Notes: generated from the sequence alone by a model not told the origin. Numbered from the stretch's first letter, positions 33,167-41,366 are shown. The stretch is DNA of 64,000 nt from Haemophilus haemolyticus (GCF_003493605.1 NZ_QQKA01000004.1:1-64000), one strand, 5' to 3'. Made by a program: numbers and translations.

Positions 33167-33849
33167 TGTTTCAAGAATATTTAAGCGTGATCGCACAAGG
33201 GATCCCAACGAGTTTACTACTCACAGTCGTATCCTTACTGATTGCTTTCTTTTTAGCCTTATTTCTTACTTTTTTACTTTCAATGGAAAATAAATGGATA
33301 AAAAGTGCGGTCAATTTATACCTTACTTTATTCACAGGCACGCCACTGTTAGTACAGTTCTTTTTAATTTATGCAGGACCCGGTCAATTCCAATGGATTA
33401 TTGATAGCCCATTATGGTTTTTCTTATCCAATGCGTGGTTCTGCGCCGCATTAGCTTTAGCACTAAACAGCGCGGCCTATTCCACACAATTATTTCACGG
33501 CGCAGTAAAAGCTATTCATAAAGGACAATGGGAAAGTTGCGCAGCGTTAGGGTTAAGCCGATTACAGACACTCAAAATCTTAATTCCCTACGCATTAAAA
33601 CGCGCATTGCCGTCTTACAGTAACGAAATTATTTTGGTATTTAAAGGCACGGCGTTAGCTTCCACCATTACCATTATGGATATTATGGGCTACGCACGCC
33701 AACTTTATGGTACAGAATATGATGCACTCACAATTTACGGCATTGCGGGTGGTATCTATTTAATTATCACAGGCATTGCGACTTTATTACTACGTAAATT
33801 AGAGAAAAAAGTGTTGGCATTTGAACGTTTTGAAGTAAGCAAAGCATAA
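33166..33849 (+). CDS. artM: Arginine ABC transporter permease ArtM
   Basis: Partner permease of ArtQ, 227 residues. It has a matching EAA loop (WESCAALGLSRLQTL) and the LFTGTPLLVQFFLIY helix. It overlaps artQ by one base (TAATG), which indicates coupled, equimolar synthesis. It ends the operon before a strong terminator. Confidence 0.94.
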   Translation: MFQEYLSVIAQGIPTSLLLTVVSLLIAFFLALFLTFLLSMENKWIKSAVNLYLTLFTGTPLLVQFFLIYAGPGQFQWIIDSPLWFFLSNAWFCAALALALNSAAYSTQLFHGAVKAIHKGQWESCAALGLSRLQTLKILIPYALKRALPSYSNEIILVFKGTALASTITIMDIMGYARQLYGTEYDALTIYGIAGGIYLIITGIATLLLRKLEKKVLAFERFEVSKA

Positions 33850-33876
33850 AGTGCGGTAAAATTTTTAGTGATTTTT

Positions 33877-33903
33877 AAATCCCAACCTAGGTTGGGATTT
33901 TTT
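33877..33903 (+). terminator. artPIQM terminator
   Basis: AAATCCCAACCT/AGGTTGGGATTT (33877-33900) is a perfect 24-bp palindrome followed by T's. Confidence 0.85.
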
Positions 33904-33984
33904 CATTTGAAAAGTAAAAGCTACTTCGTCACATCTTTGCCTTGTGCTATACTTTGCCAAAATATAGTATTAGCGAGGAAAATA

Positions 33985-34176
33985 ATGAATTTTGAGCAAA
34001 TTATAGAACAACGTATTAAAGCCCTAAAAGAAGCCCATGTCAGCAATCAAATTGAAGGAGCAGATATGGGCGATAGTGCATTTTCTACTATGCTTGAAAG
34101 AGCTAGCGCACCGATTACCAATGAAGAATTTGAACGACAAGAACTATTATTTGTTAAACAATTATTCGCCCAATGA
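33985..34176 (+). CDS. FicA-type antitoxin
   Basis: 63-residue protein directly before a Fic enzyme. It carries the class I Fic inhibitor motif (S/T)xxxE(G/N) as SNQIEG (residues 21-26), whose Glu is known in such systems to push into the Fic ATP site and block it. I chose ATG 33985 because GAGGAA lies 6-7 bases upstream. A longer in-frame reading from 33868 runs through the artM terminator and is unlikely. The stop overlaps the fic start by 4 bp (ATGA), ensuring coupled synthesis. Confidence 0.85.
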   Translation: MNFEQIIEQRIKALKEAHVSNQIEGADMGDSAFSTMLERASAPITNEEFERQELLFVKQLFAQ

Positions 34177-34760
34177 GAGAAGACTATCAATTATTTGAAA
34201 CACAAATCTTTAACAAATATTTTTATCCAAATAACACGTTAAAGAACAAACTAAGCATTCAAGACAAATCGAAACTTCTTCAATATGAAGATATGATTGT
34301 TTCATTAAAAATGCCGACTCGACCTAAACTTCAGTCTTTTTCTCTACAAGAAATTCAATTACTTCATTATCATTTATTCAATGAAATTTATGAATGGGCA
34401 GGTAAAATAAGAGATTACCAAACAATGAGAGGTAAAAATGCTATTTTTTGTGCACCTAAGTATATTTATTCTTACTATAATAAGACGATTACAAAAAGAT
34501 TAGAAAATCTAATTTTTCCTATCAAAGAAAATTTTATTTATCAGGCTGCATATTTCATTAATGAATTTAATGTTATTCATCCCTTTCTTGATGGAAATGG
34601 TAGAATCACACGACTTTTCTTACAAGATTTAGTTGAAAAAAATGGTAATTCTATTGACCTAACAAAAGTCAATAAAGATTCTTGGTATATGGCTATGGCT
34701 CACGGATTTGATACTGATTTATCGCTTTTAGAGCGAGAAATCGAATCTCTGATCATTTAA
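34173..34760 (+). CDS. fic: Fic-domain AMP-transferase toxin
   Basis: 195-residue Fic protein. The active-site loop HPFLDGNGRITR matches HPFx(D/E)GNGRxxR exactly, with catalytic His, so it should be an active adenylyltransferase. The upstream beta-hairpin flap region (YQTMRGKNAIFCAPKYI) is present. Known bacterial class I Fic toxins (VbhT, FicT) AMPylate gyrase and topoisomerase IV; the same target here is inference. AT content is high, consistent with acquired DNA. It lies at the edge of an accessory block with the adhesin. Confidence 0.9.
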   Translation: MREDYQLFETQIFNKYFYPNNTLKNKLSIQDKSKLLQYEDMIVSLKMPTRPKLQSFSLQEIQLLHYHLFNEIYEWAGKIRDYQTMRGKNAIFCAPKYIYSYYNKTITKRLENLIFPIKENFIYQAAYFINEFNVIHPFLDGNGRITRLFLQDLVEKNGNSIDLTKVNKDSWYMAMAHGFDTDLSLLEREIESLII

Positions 34761-34790
34761 TATTAATTACTACAGGTTGTATATAGTAAT

Positions 34791-34819
34791 TTGTTAAAAG
34801 CACGTTAATTTTATATATC
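34791..34819 (+). promoter_or_regulatory. Candidate promoter of the repeat-tract leader
   Basis: -35 TTGTTA (34791-34796), 17-bp spacer, -10 TATATC (34814-34819). A start near 34826 would place the CAAA tract inside the transcript, upstream of the adhesin gene. Confidence 0.45.
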
Positions 34820-34844
34820 TCAAAATCAAAAAAGGATAAACGTG

Positions 34845-34952
34845 ATGACAAACAAACAAACAAACAAACAAACAAACAAACAAACAAACAAACAAACAAA
34901 CAAACAAACAAACAATACTAGCACTTTCCGCCAGAGGCACAACACCTTTTAA
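34845..34952 (+). CDS. Repeat-encoded leader peptide (phase-variable frame)
   Basis: A 35-codon ORF begins at ATG 34845 with SD AAAGGA 8 bases upstream. It encodes MT followed by NKQT repeats made by the CAAA tract, then NNTSTFRQRHNTF and a stop. Losing one repeat unit would shift the exit frame to one open until 35049. Gaining one would end it at 34919-34921. The layout recalls lex2A, a short repeat-bearing ORF before lex2B. It could also be the remnant 5' end of a lost phase-variable gene. Expression is inferred only from the SD. Confidence 0.5.
   Translation: MTNKQTNKQTNKQTNKQTNKQTNNTSTFRQRHNTF
34849..34915 (+). repeat. Tetranucleotide tract (CAAA)16 plus CAA
   Basis: Sixteen full CAAA units plus a partial unit. 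Tetranucleotide tracts of this size in Haemophilus change length by slipped-strand mispairing and drive phase variation. CAAA is not the common CAAT, GCAA, GACA or CCAA type. Confidence 0.97.
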
Positions 34953-34982
34953 GCTGAGGCGATACATCTCTTCTGTGTTGTG
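34938..34982 (+). promoter_or_regulatory. Leader hairpin followed by a U run (possible attenuator)
   Basis: CACAACAC (34938-34945) and GTGTTGTG (34975-34982) pair perfectly over a 29-base loop. A T-rich run (34991-34997) follows after 8 bases. The leader ORF stop at 34950-34952 falls in the loop, so a translating ribosome would cover the 5' arm. Confidence 0.4.
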
Positions 34983-35140
34983 TGGATGTCTTTTTTCTGC
35001 ACTTCATCGCACAAATCCAGTTCATTTTAAAGAAAACATTATTCTTTAGTCTCGCTGTGTTTTTCAACCTTAAAACACGGCTGGGGTTTTCTTTGTCTTT
35101 TTTATTGTAAACATAAACGAAAAATCAAATCGAGGTTAGT

Positions 35141-38100
35141 ATGAATCATATTTATAGAATTATTTTTAATCGGGCATCAGGTGTTTTTCAAGTGGTCTCT
35201 GAACTTGCTAAAGGCAAGGTAAAATCTGCAAAAACATCCGTAAAATTAACCGCACTTTGTATGGCATTAGTGAGTGGTGCGGTGTTGGCGGAGGATAATA
35301 CAAATTCTAGCCCTACTAATGAAGAAATTAAAAAACAATATGAAGAAATAAAAAAACAAAATGAAGAACTTAAGACAAAAGTTAATATGCTGCTCAAAGT
35401 TGTTAATGTTAAAACAGTAAACACTAATTCAGTAGATGCAAATGCAGCAGATGATGGTGGAATTGCTATTGGATCAGGGGCTAATGCTTCAAATAAAACA
35501 GCTACCGCCATTGGTGTAAATGCCACATCTTCTAATGTCTCTGCTGTGGCATTGGGGCATAATGCTACAGCTTCTAATGTCTCTGCTGTGGCATTGGGAC
35601 ATAATGCTAAATCATCCAATGTTTCTACTATTGCGATTGGAAATGCGTCAGCAACACAGAAAGAAAACATCGCTATTGGTAATAGAACCGTTGCAACTGG
35701 ACAAGGGGCTATGGTAATAGGGATCAATTCCACTGCTTCAGGTAATCGTGCAATAGTATTTGGGGAAGAGTCAAAGGCATCAGAGGCATATACTATAGCA
35801 ATAGGACATAATGCTACGGCATCTAAAGGAGAAGCTATTTCTATTGGTTATGATACAAAAGCAAGTGGCAACTATTCTGTTACGTTAGGACCTTGGGCAA
35901 CAGCGTTAGAAGATAGTGCTTTAGCCTTGGGAGCTCAATCAAACGCATCTGGTAAATATACCGTTGCTATCGGTCGTAGTACCAGAGCCTTAAAAGAAGG
36001 TGGAATATCAATCGGACTGAATTCGGTAACTTATGCTGAACGTGCGATAGCTCAGGGTTTTGCATCTATTAGTACAGGAAATGGGGCAATCGCTATCGGG
36101 GATCACGCAATCAGTCAAGGAAAATATGGTATTTCTATAGGGGTTAATTCTGCTATCAATAATGTGGGAACAGCAACAAATATTATTATTGGTAATGGCG
36201 CTTATGCAGGGCGTGGCACGCAACCTAGCAAGCTAACAATGTTGTTAAAACCGGGCGAACAAAAAATTTCTGTGGATGAAAATCCAGAAAAAATTGGTGG
36301 CTCGGAATATATTGCAAACTCAGCTGAAGGTATTAAACGTATTGCAATATCAAAGTATCGCCTTATTTTTCCTGAATACGCCAAACAATTTGAAAATAGT
36401 ATTGCCTTTGGCACACTTGCACAAACTGTAGGACATCAAAGTATCGCATTTGGTGCAGGCACTCGTGCATCAGGAGCTGATTCGCTTTCTTTTGGTATTA
36501 CTGCTGAATCACGTGGGCATTATTCTTTAGCAATTGGTTCGTCTGCTGTAGCGAAAAGAGAAAGTGGCATAGCCATAGGTCGAATTGCTACCGCTCACGC
36601 AGACAATTCGGTTTCTATTGGTACATATTCGCAAGTAATTATTGATGGTGGTGTTGCTCTTGGGTCGCATTCTATTACCGATCGAGGAGCAAACTCGGTG
36701 GGTGTTGATTTCAGTGGCGAATATACAGGTATAGATGCTAATAATCAGTACATTCTAAAAGGAGAATTGAAAACTAAATCAGAGGCTATGCAAACTGACA
36801 TTAATAATGCAAAAGAGATATTTAAAACGGATGTAGAAAAATACAGCGAGTTATCAGAATTGCGGAATTTGATCGAGGGAGAAATTCCTGCTGCAAACAA
36901 TACATTCAATTCTCGAAATACTGCGTATACTACATTGCAAAGCAAAATGAATAGTACAAGTTCAAACAATCAAAAACCGAAAGCCGAAGATGTACAGAAA
37001 GCCAGAGAAGCTAAAGAAACAGCTGAAGCAAATTTGAATAAGTTAAAGGCTCGCCGTAGTGAATTGGAAACCAAACATAACATTAACAATGAAGTAGCAA
37101 TGTCATCTGATACGGCAAATAATAACAATTCAGAGAAAACTAAAAAAGAACTCGAAGAAATTGAGAAAAAACTGACCGCACTTGATGCTCAACTTGTTAC
37201 AGATGAAGGAAATCTAAAAGAAAAACAAATAGCTCAAAATAAAATTGTTTCAGTATGGCGAGGCACTACGGGAGCATTTTCTGTAGGAAATCGCTATCGC
37301 AATCTAACCCGCCAAATTACTGGTGTAGCAGCGGGGACGGCAGACACTGATGCCGTAAACTTGGCACAGTTGAAATCGGCAGGCTTGCGTTTTGCGGTTA
37401 ATTCTGACAATCAAGGTTTTGCTGGAACGGATAAAACCCACAACTTCTACAAACACGTGGGCGAAACGCTCTCTATTTTAGGCGAGAGTGGTGTTGGCTA
37501 TAAAGCAGATTTGTATAGCAGTCGCAACTTGATTACTTATCACGACAATGACGGTATTCGCATTGCAATGAAAACTAATCCAGTATTTGACCGTTTAACC
37601 TTAGTTAATAAAGATGATCCGAGTAAATCTTTAGAACTTTATGCTAAAACAGGCGACGATGGCAAAGCCCATTTAATTCAGGCAGAAAAAGCACCTGAAA
37701 CAGACAATGCAGTCAAAGAAAAACCACAAACCCCTAATAATGGCACAGACGGTAATCACAACACAGCAGGTCAAGACGGTGCTAACGGACAAAATGGACA
37801 AGCTGGTGGCACAGGTTCGGCAGGTAATGCAGGTTCTGCTGGTAGCCAAGGTTCAAATGGTACAGCAGGTCACAATGGTGCAGCAGGTCAAGGCGGTGCT
37901 AATGGACAAGCTGGTGGCGCAGGCTCGACAGGTACTGCAGGTTCTGCGGGTAGCCAAGGTTCGAATGGTGCAGCAGGTCACAATGGTTCGACAGGTCAAG
38001 ACGGTGCTAATGGACAAAATGGACAAGCTGGTGGCACAGGCTCGACAGGTAATGCAGGTTCTGCAGGTGGTCAAGGTTCAAATGGTACAGCAGGTCAAGA

Positions 38101-38722
38101 TGGTGCAGCAGGTCAAGGCGGTGCTAATGGACAAAATGGACAAGCTGGTGGCACAGGCTCGACAGGTAATGCAGGTTCTGCTGGTAGCCAAGGTTCAAAT
38201 GGTACAGCAGGTCACAATGGTTCGGCAGGTCAAGGCGGAGCCAACGGACAAAATGGACAAGCTGGTGGTTCAGGTTCGACAGGTAATGCAGGTTCTGCAG
38301 GTAGCCAAGGTTCAAATGGTACAGCAGGTCAAGACGGTGCTAATGGACAAAATGGAGCTAACGCTAATCACGGTATAAATGGTAACAATGGTTCAAATGG
38401 ACTTTCTGCCAATGAAACTGATCTCACTCGTGCAGCAATCAAAGGATTGAATCAAGCGACTGGCGAAATCAATCGACAAATCCGAAAAACCACTCGTGAA
38501 AACCGTGCTGGTATTGCGGCAGCAATGGCAATGGGGCAAATTTACCCAGTGCAAGGAAAACGCTTTACCGTTGGGGCTGCAGCAGGAACTTATCGAGGAC
38601 AATCAGCCGTTGCAGTTGGGGTTCGTTATACACCTAAACCAAATATGGTAATTAGCCTTTCTGGCTCTGCGGATACCAATAACGGTGTGGGTGCTGCAAC
38701 TGGGGTAAGTTTTGGGTTTTAG
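35141..38722 (+). CDS. Trimeric autotransporter adhesin with collagen-like stalk
   Basis: Predicted outer-membrane trimeric adhesin of 1193 residues. Order: extended signal peptide (NHIYRIIFNRASG..., cut near Ala50); short coiled coil (about 60-90); a long YadA-type head of AIGxxAxA repeats (about 105-540); a Lys/Glu-rich coiled coil (about 545-700); a neck (ITGVAAGTADTDAVNLAQLK, from about 726); a globular segment; 66 uninterrupted Gly-X-X triplets (877-1074); and a C-terminal YadA anchor barrel ending in VSFGF. SD GAGG precedes the ATG. It resembles Hia/Hsf/Cha-class proteins in plan, but I do not recognise this exact protein. The upstream repeat leader may control it. Confidence 0.93.
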   Translation: MNHIYRIIFNRASGVFQVVSELAKGKVKSAKTSVKLTALCMALVSGAVLAEDNTNSSPTNEEIKKQYEEIKKQNEELKTKVNMLLKVVNVKTVNTNSVDANAADDGGIAIGSGANASNKTATAIGVNATSSNVSAVALGHNATASNVSAVALGHNAKSSNVSTIAIGNASATQKENIAIGNRTVATGQGAMVIGINSTASGNRAIVFGEESKASEAYTIAIGHNATASKGEAISIGYDTKASGNYSVTLGPWATALEDSALALGAQSNASGKYTVAIGRSTRALKEGGISIGLNSVTYAERAIAQGFASISTGNGAIAIGDHAISQGKYGISIGVNSAINNVGTATNIIIGNGAYAGRGTQPSKLTMLLKPGEQKISVDENPEKIGGSEYIANSAEGIKRIAISKYRLIFPEYAKQFENSIAFGTLAQTVGHQSIAFGAGTRASGADSLSFGITAESRGHYSLAIGSSAVAKRESGIAIGRIATAHADNSVSIGTYSQVIIDGGVALGSHSITDRGANSVGVDFSGEYTGIDANNQYILKGELKTKSEAMQTDINNAKEIFKTDVEKYSELSELRNLIEGEIPAANNTFNSRNTAYTTLQSKMNSTSSNNQKPKAEDVQKAREAKETAEANLNKLKARRSELETKHNINNEVAMSSDTANNNNSEKTKKELEEIEKKLTALDAQLVTDEGNLKEKQIAQNKIVSVWRGTTGAFSVGNRYRNLTRQITGVAAGTADTDAVNLAQLKSAGLRFAVNSDNQGFAGTDKTHNFYKHVGETLSILGESGVGYKADLYSSRNLITYHDNDGIRIAMKTNPVFDRLTLVNKDDPSKSLELYAKTGDDGKAHLIQAEKAPETDNAVKEKPQTPNNGTDGNHNTAGQDGANGQNGQAGGTGSAGNAGSAGSQGSNGTAGHNGAAGQGGANGQAGGAGSTGTAGSAGSQGSNGAAGHNGSTGQDGANGQNGQAGGTGSTGNAGSAGGQGSNGTAGQDGAAGQGGANGQNGQAGGTGSTGNAGSAGSQGSNGTAGHNGSAGQGGANGQNGQAGGSGSTGNAGSAGSQGSNGTAGQDGANGQNGANANHGINGNNGSNGLSANETDLTRAAIKGLNQATGEINRQIRKTTRENRAGIAAAMAMGQIYPVQGKRFTVGAAAGTYRGQSAVAVGVRYTPKPNMVISLSGSADTNNGVGAATGVSFGF
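37769..38362 (+). repeat. Collagen-like coding repeats (five ~117-bp units)
   Basis: The coding sequence forms about five units of 13 Gly-X-X triplets (117 bp), each with the order GAN GQN GQA GGT GST GNA GSA GSQ GSN GTA. The second unit lacks one triplet and the last is partial. Near-identity at DNA level makes recombination-driven length change likely. Confidence 0.93.
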
Positions 38723-38747
38723 CCTATTGAAATAATCCAAAAATAAA

Positions 38748-38778
38748 TAACGGTGATTGTTTTAAACGATCACCGTTA
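38748..38778. terminator. Bidirectional terminator adhesin / opacity protein
   Basis: TAACGGTGATTG (38748-38759) with CGATCACCGTTA (38767-38778), one G-U pair, between convergent genes. Confidence 0.8.
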
Positions 38779-38818
38779 AATTAAAGTGTTTTATAAAAAG
38801 ATTTTTGTATTCTAAAAA

Positions 38819-39331
38819 TTAGAATCCGTAACCCACGCCAACTTTCGCGCCATAGTTATTAACTTTAGTATTATCAAAACTACCTAGACGGTTATACTCT
38901 ACACCGCCATTTGCATACCAATTACCATCTAATTTATATTTCGCACCTGCTACAACCCCATAGCCGAGCTTAATTTCTGAAGAACTTTTAAAATCTTGTT
39001 CTGCACGGTTGGTGTATTTAAATTGATTAGCCGCTACACGAGCACCAACATAAGGTTGCACTTTAGAATTTGTATCAAAATCATAAAATACCGAAGTACC
39101 TAAACCTTGAATTTTTGTGCCATCAACTTTTCCGTGATGTGTATAATCAGCCGCAACGCGTGTATTTCCTACTTTATAACCCACGGATACACGAGGTTCA
39201 ACTCTTGTATTGTTACTACCATTTGCTTTGGTTCGAGATAAACCAACATCGCCCTCAGCATAAATATTCGCATTTGCAACAGAAGCAAAGGCAAATGCAC
39301 CAACAATAACTGCTAATAAAGATTTTTTCAT
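38819..39331 (-). CDS. Opacity-type outer-membrane beta-barrel protein
   Basis: 170-residue predicted eight-strand outer-membrane barrel. A signal peptide (cut after SVANA, near residue 21) precedes NIYAEGDVGLSR. Alternating hydrophobic strands and a terminal aromatic (VGVGYGF) are typical of the Opa/OmpA-like barrel family. Surface loops are short. The role is probably adhesion or envelope integrity and is not demonstrated. It is convergent with the autotransporter gene. Confidence 0.85.
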   Translation of the reverse strand: MKKSLLAVIVGAFAFASVANANIYAEGDVGLSRTKANGSNNTRVEPRVSVGYKVGNTRVAADYTHHGKVDGTKIQGLGTSVFYDFDTNSKVQPYVGARVAANQFKYTNRAEQDFKSSSEIKLGYGVVAGAKYKLDGNWYANGGVEYNRLGSFDNTKVNNYGAKVGVGYGF

Positions 39332-39381
39332 TGGATAATCCTTTTATTTATTGAATAAACTGGGAAAATATATCACAAAAA

Positions 39382-39897
39382 TTATTCGTCTTCATCGACA
39401 AAAATTAATTTTCCCTTACATTTTTTACACAAATATTCAATCTTTTCTCTTACTATTCTATTATGACGGCGAATACTTAGAAAATGTGTTTGGCACGCAC
39501 AACGATATTCAAAGGTTTCACCTTGCACATTTTTTATATCAAATTGATGGCAAGTGTCTGCGGGAAGCTTAAAAATTTCATTCATTACAAGCTGCCACTC
39601 TTTCCCGTGTGGTTTTACGCGACCAAACATTTGATACACAATCAAATGCGCAAGCTCGTGTGGCACGACTTGTCGAATAAATTCATCTGCATTTTCTAAT
39701 AACAAAGTGCGGTTAAATTTTATTTGATTTTTTTGCAGATAAGCCACGCCTGCCTTTATACCACGTAAATCATAATTTACCTCAGGCATTGTAAATTTTC
39801 GCTTAAAATAAGCTTCTGCAAGCAGCAAAGACTGATTCAATTTACGTTGCACTTGCATTTTTAAGTGACGGAATGGAATGAATGATATTGATGTCAT
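39382..39897 (-). CDS. sprT: SprT-family zinc metallopeptidase-like protein
   Basis: Predicted cytoplasmic SprT-like protein with the zinc motif HELAH (near residue 75) and a C-terminal zinc ribbon (CxC...CKKCKGK). 171 residues from ATG 39897. A TTG at 39909 is the only longer option. Neither has a recognisable SD, and a terminator-like hairpin (39908-39930) stands immediately upstream, so expression may depend on read-through from the minus-strand RNA starting near 40,145. Confidence 0.88.
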   Translation of the reverse strand: MTSISFIPFRHLKMQVQRKLNQSLLLAEAYFKRKFTMPEVNYDLRGIKAGVAYLQKNQIKFNRTLLLENADEFIRQVVPHELAHLIVYQMFGRVKPHGKEWQLVMNEIFKLPADTCHQFDIKNVQGETFEYRCACQTHFLSIRRHNRIVREKIEYLCKKCKGKLIFVDEDE

Positions 39898-39907
39898 AGG
39901 TAAAAGC

Positions 39908-39930
39908 AAAAACCGCTAGATAAGCGGCTT
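39908..39930 (-). terminator. Minus-strand terminator just before sprT
   Basis: CCGCT (39913-39917) and AGCGG (39923-39927) with flanking G-U pairing. On the minus strand it runs into UUUUUGCUUUU. Its place directly before a gene start suggests it ends a short upstream RNA. Confidence 0.65.
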
Positions 39931-39968
39931 TTATATGATAGAATGATCAGTGGCTGGTCAGGTGTTGT

Positions 39969-39996
39969 CATTACCTGACTGGGGGGTCAGGTAATG
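39969..39996 (+). promoter_or_regulatory. Strong leader hairpin upstream of the small peptide ORF
   Basis: CATTACCTGAC (39969-39979), loop TGGGGG, GTCAGGTAATG (39986-39996): a perfect 11-bp stem. An additional GTCAGGT copy at 39957-39963 could compete with the 3' arm, giving alternative folds about 50-80 bases before the ORF. Confidence 0.55.
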
Positions 39997-40044
39997 CAAT
40001 CATCTCGATCAGTTTGTTTTAACACTGATTGGGAGACAAAATTG

Positions 40045-40110
40045 ATGAAAATTATCTTTATAATCGTCATCATATTTATTGTGTTACTGTATAGCTCGCC
40101 AGCTTGGTAA
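40045..40110 (+). CDS. 21-residue hydrophobic peptide, possible type I toxin (Ibs-like)
   Basis: ORF of 21 codons: Met-Lys, then 13 hydrophobic residues rich in Ile/Val/Phe/Leu, and a short SSPAW tail. It would span the inner membrane once. SD GGGAG lies 9 bases upstream. In size, MK start and Ile/Val run it resembles the 18-19 residue Ibs toxins of E. coli (from memory). A structured leader and a predicted antisense transcript support a type I toxin-antitoxin reading. There is no evidence of expression beyond the sequence. Confidence 0.5.
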   Translation: MKIIFIIVIIFIVLLYSSPAW

Positions 40111-40122
40111 CACTTATCAGTC

Positions 40123-40148
40123 AAGGCAGCAAGTAACCTTGTTGCCTT
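40123..40148 (+). terminator. Hairpin downstream of the small peptide ORF
   Basis: AAGGCAGCAAG (40123-40133), loop TAAC, CTTGTTGCCTT (40138-40148), one G-U pair, followed only by TCC. A weak plus-strand terminator. On the minus strand it would fold near the 5' end of the antisense RNA. Confidence 0.45.
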
Positions 40149-40151
40149 TCC

Positions 40152-40180
40152 AATATAAGCCTTTCAAACTAAAAATTCAA
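40152..40180 (-). promoter_or_regulatory. Minus-strand promoter upstream of sprT
   Basis: -35 TTGAAT (40175-40180), 17-bp spacer, -10 TATATT (40152-40157), just before the metK stop. It would start an RNA near 40,145 running toward sprT. Confidence 0.55.
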
Positions 40181-40185
40181 GCCTA

Positions 40186-41340
40186 TTATTTTAAACCTGC
40201 CGCAATACGTAATTCTGCTGCACGATCCACTTTTTCCCAAGGGAATTGCTCACGACCGAAATGACCATAAGCTGCCGTTTCACGATAGATTGGTTGAATT
40301 AAATCTAACATTTTAATTAAGCCATAAGGACGTAAATCAAAAAATTCACGAACTAATGACACTAATAATTCATTTGCAACTTTTCCAGTTCCAAAGGTTT
40401 CGACCATAATAGATGTTGGATCAGCCACACCAATCGCATAAGAAAGTTGGATTTCACAACGATCTGCCAAACCAGCTGCCACAATATTTTTTGCGACATA
40501 ACGTGCAGCATAAGCAGCGGAACGATCTACTTTAGATGGATCTTTTCCTGAGAATGCGCCACCACCGTGACGAGCGGCACCACCGTAAGTATCTACGATA
40601 ATTTTACGACCTGTTAAACCACAATCGCCCATTGGCCCACCAATAACAAAACGACCAGTCGGGTTAATGAAGAATTTTGTTTCTTTAGAAAGCCATTCAC
40701 TTGGTAATACAGGTTTGATAATTTCTTCCATCACACCTTCGTGTAAATCTTTTTGGCTAACTTCTTCAGAATGTTGAGTAGAAAGCACAACCGCATCCAC
40801 ACCAACAATTTTATTATCTTCATATTTTAACGTGACTTGGCTTTTCGCATCTGGGCGTAACCATGCTAATTTACCGCTTTTACGCACTTCAGCTTGTTTT
40901 TCCATTAAGCGATGTGCATAAGTAATGGCTGCTGGCATTAATACATCTGTTTCATTGGTGGCATAACCAAACATAATACCTTGGTCGCCTGCACCTTGAT
41001 CTAATGGATTTTCACGATCAACGCCTTGATTAATATCTGCAGATTGTTTACCAATCGCATTAAGCACCGCACAAGAATGGCCATCAAAACCCATTTCAGA
41101 ATGTTCATAACCAATATCACAAATCACTTTACGCGTTAAATTCTCAATATCGACCCATGCTGATGTTGTAATTTCGCCACCAACTAATGCCATACCGGTT
41201 TTTACGTAGGTCTCACAAGCGACTCGTGCTTTTGGATCTTGTTTTAGGATTTCATCAAGTACCGCATCAGAAATTTGATCGGCAATTTTATCTGGATGCC
41301 CTTCAGAGACTGATTCAGATGTAAATAAATAGCTAGACAT
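40186..41340 (-). CDS. metK: S-adenosylmethionine synthetase
   Basis: Makes SAM from methionine and ATP. 384 residues with the N-terminal [13 protein letters not shown] motif, [12 protein letters not shown] (near residue 117) and [19 protein letters not shown] (near 260). It has its own promoter, and three tandem MetJ boxes lie over the transcription start, so methionine/SAM repression is expected. Confidence 0.98.
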   Translation of the reverse strand: MSSYLFTSESVSEGHPDKIADQISDAVLDEILKQDPKARVACETYVKTGMALVGGEITTSAWVDIENLTRKVICDIGYEHSEMGFDGHSCAVLNAIGKQSADINQGVDRENPLDQGAGDQGIMFGYATNETDVLMPAAITYAHRLMEKQAEVRKSGKLAWLRPDAKSQVTLKYEDNKIVGVDAVVLSTQHSEEVSQKDLHEGVMEEIIKPVLPSEWLSKETKFFINPTGRFVIGGPMGDCGLTGRKIIVDTYGGAARHGGGAFSGKDPSKVDRSAAYAARYVAKNIVAAGLADRCEIQLSYAIGVADPTSIMVETFGTGKVANELLVSLVREFFDLRPYGLIKMLDLIQPIYRETAAYGHFGREQFPWEKVDRAAELRIAAGLK

Positions 41341-41366
41341 ATTTTCTCTCTTTTTCTTTTAAATTT

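Larger units (their letters stand above)
39908..40147 (-). ncRNA. Candidate antisense RNA to the small membrane peptide gene
   Basis: A minus-strand promoter (40152-40180) and a terminator (39908-39930) bracket about 240 bases. The RNA would be fully complementary to the 21-codon ORF at 40045-40110 and its leader, the arrangement of Sib RNAs opposite ibs toxin genes. It could equally be only the sprT leader. Confidence 0.35.

Noticed and set aside
33868-33984. N-terminal extension of the Fic antitoxin
   Set aside because: It would start inside the artM terminator stem and has no SD. ATG 33985 has a proper SD and starts the conserved region.
34849-34915. CRISPR-like or variable-number array
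   Set aside because: Pure 4-bp tandem units with no spacers.
35188-35733. A 181-codon minus-strand frame opposite the adhesin head
   Set aside because: Mirror of the repetitive head codons. The Ala/Val-rich product has no features.
37769-38362. CRISPR-like array from ~117-bp periodicity
   Set aside because: The repeats are in frame, code for Gly-X-X triplets and have no unique spacers.
37707-38378. A 223-codon open frame in another phase across the collagen-like repeats
   Set aside because: It exists only because the 9-bp codon pattern of the repeats keeps all frames free of stops. It has no SD and its product is a repetitive Gln/Val string.
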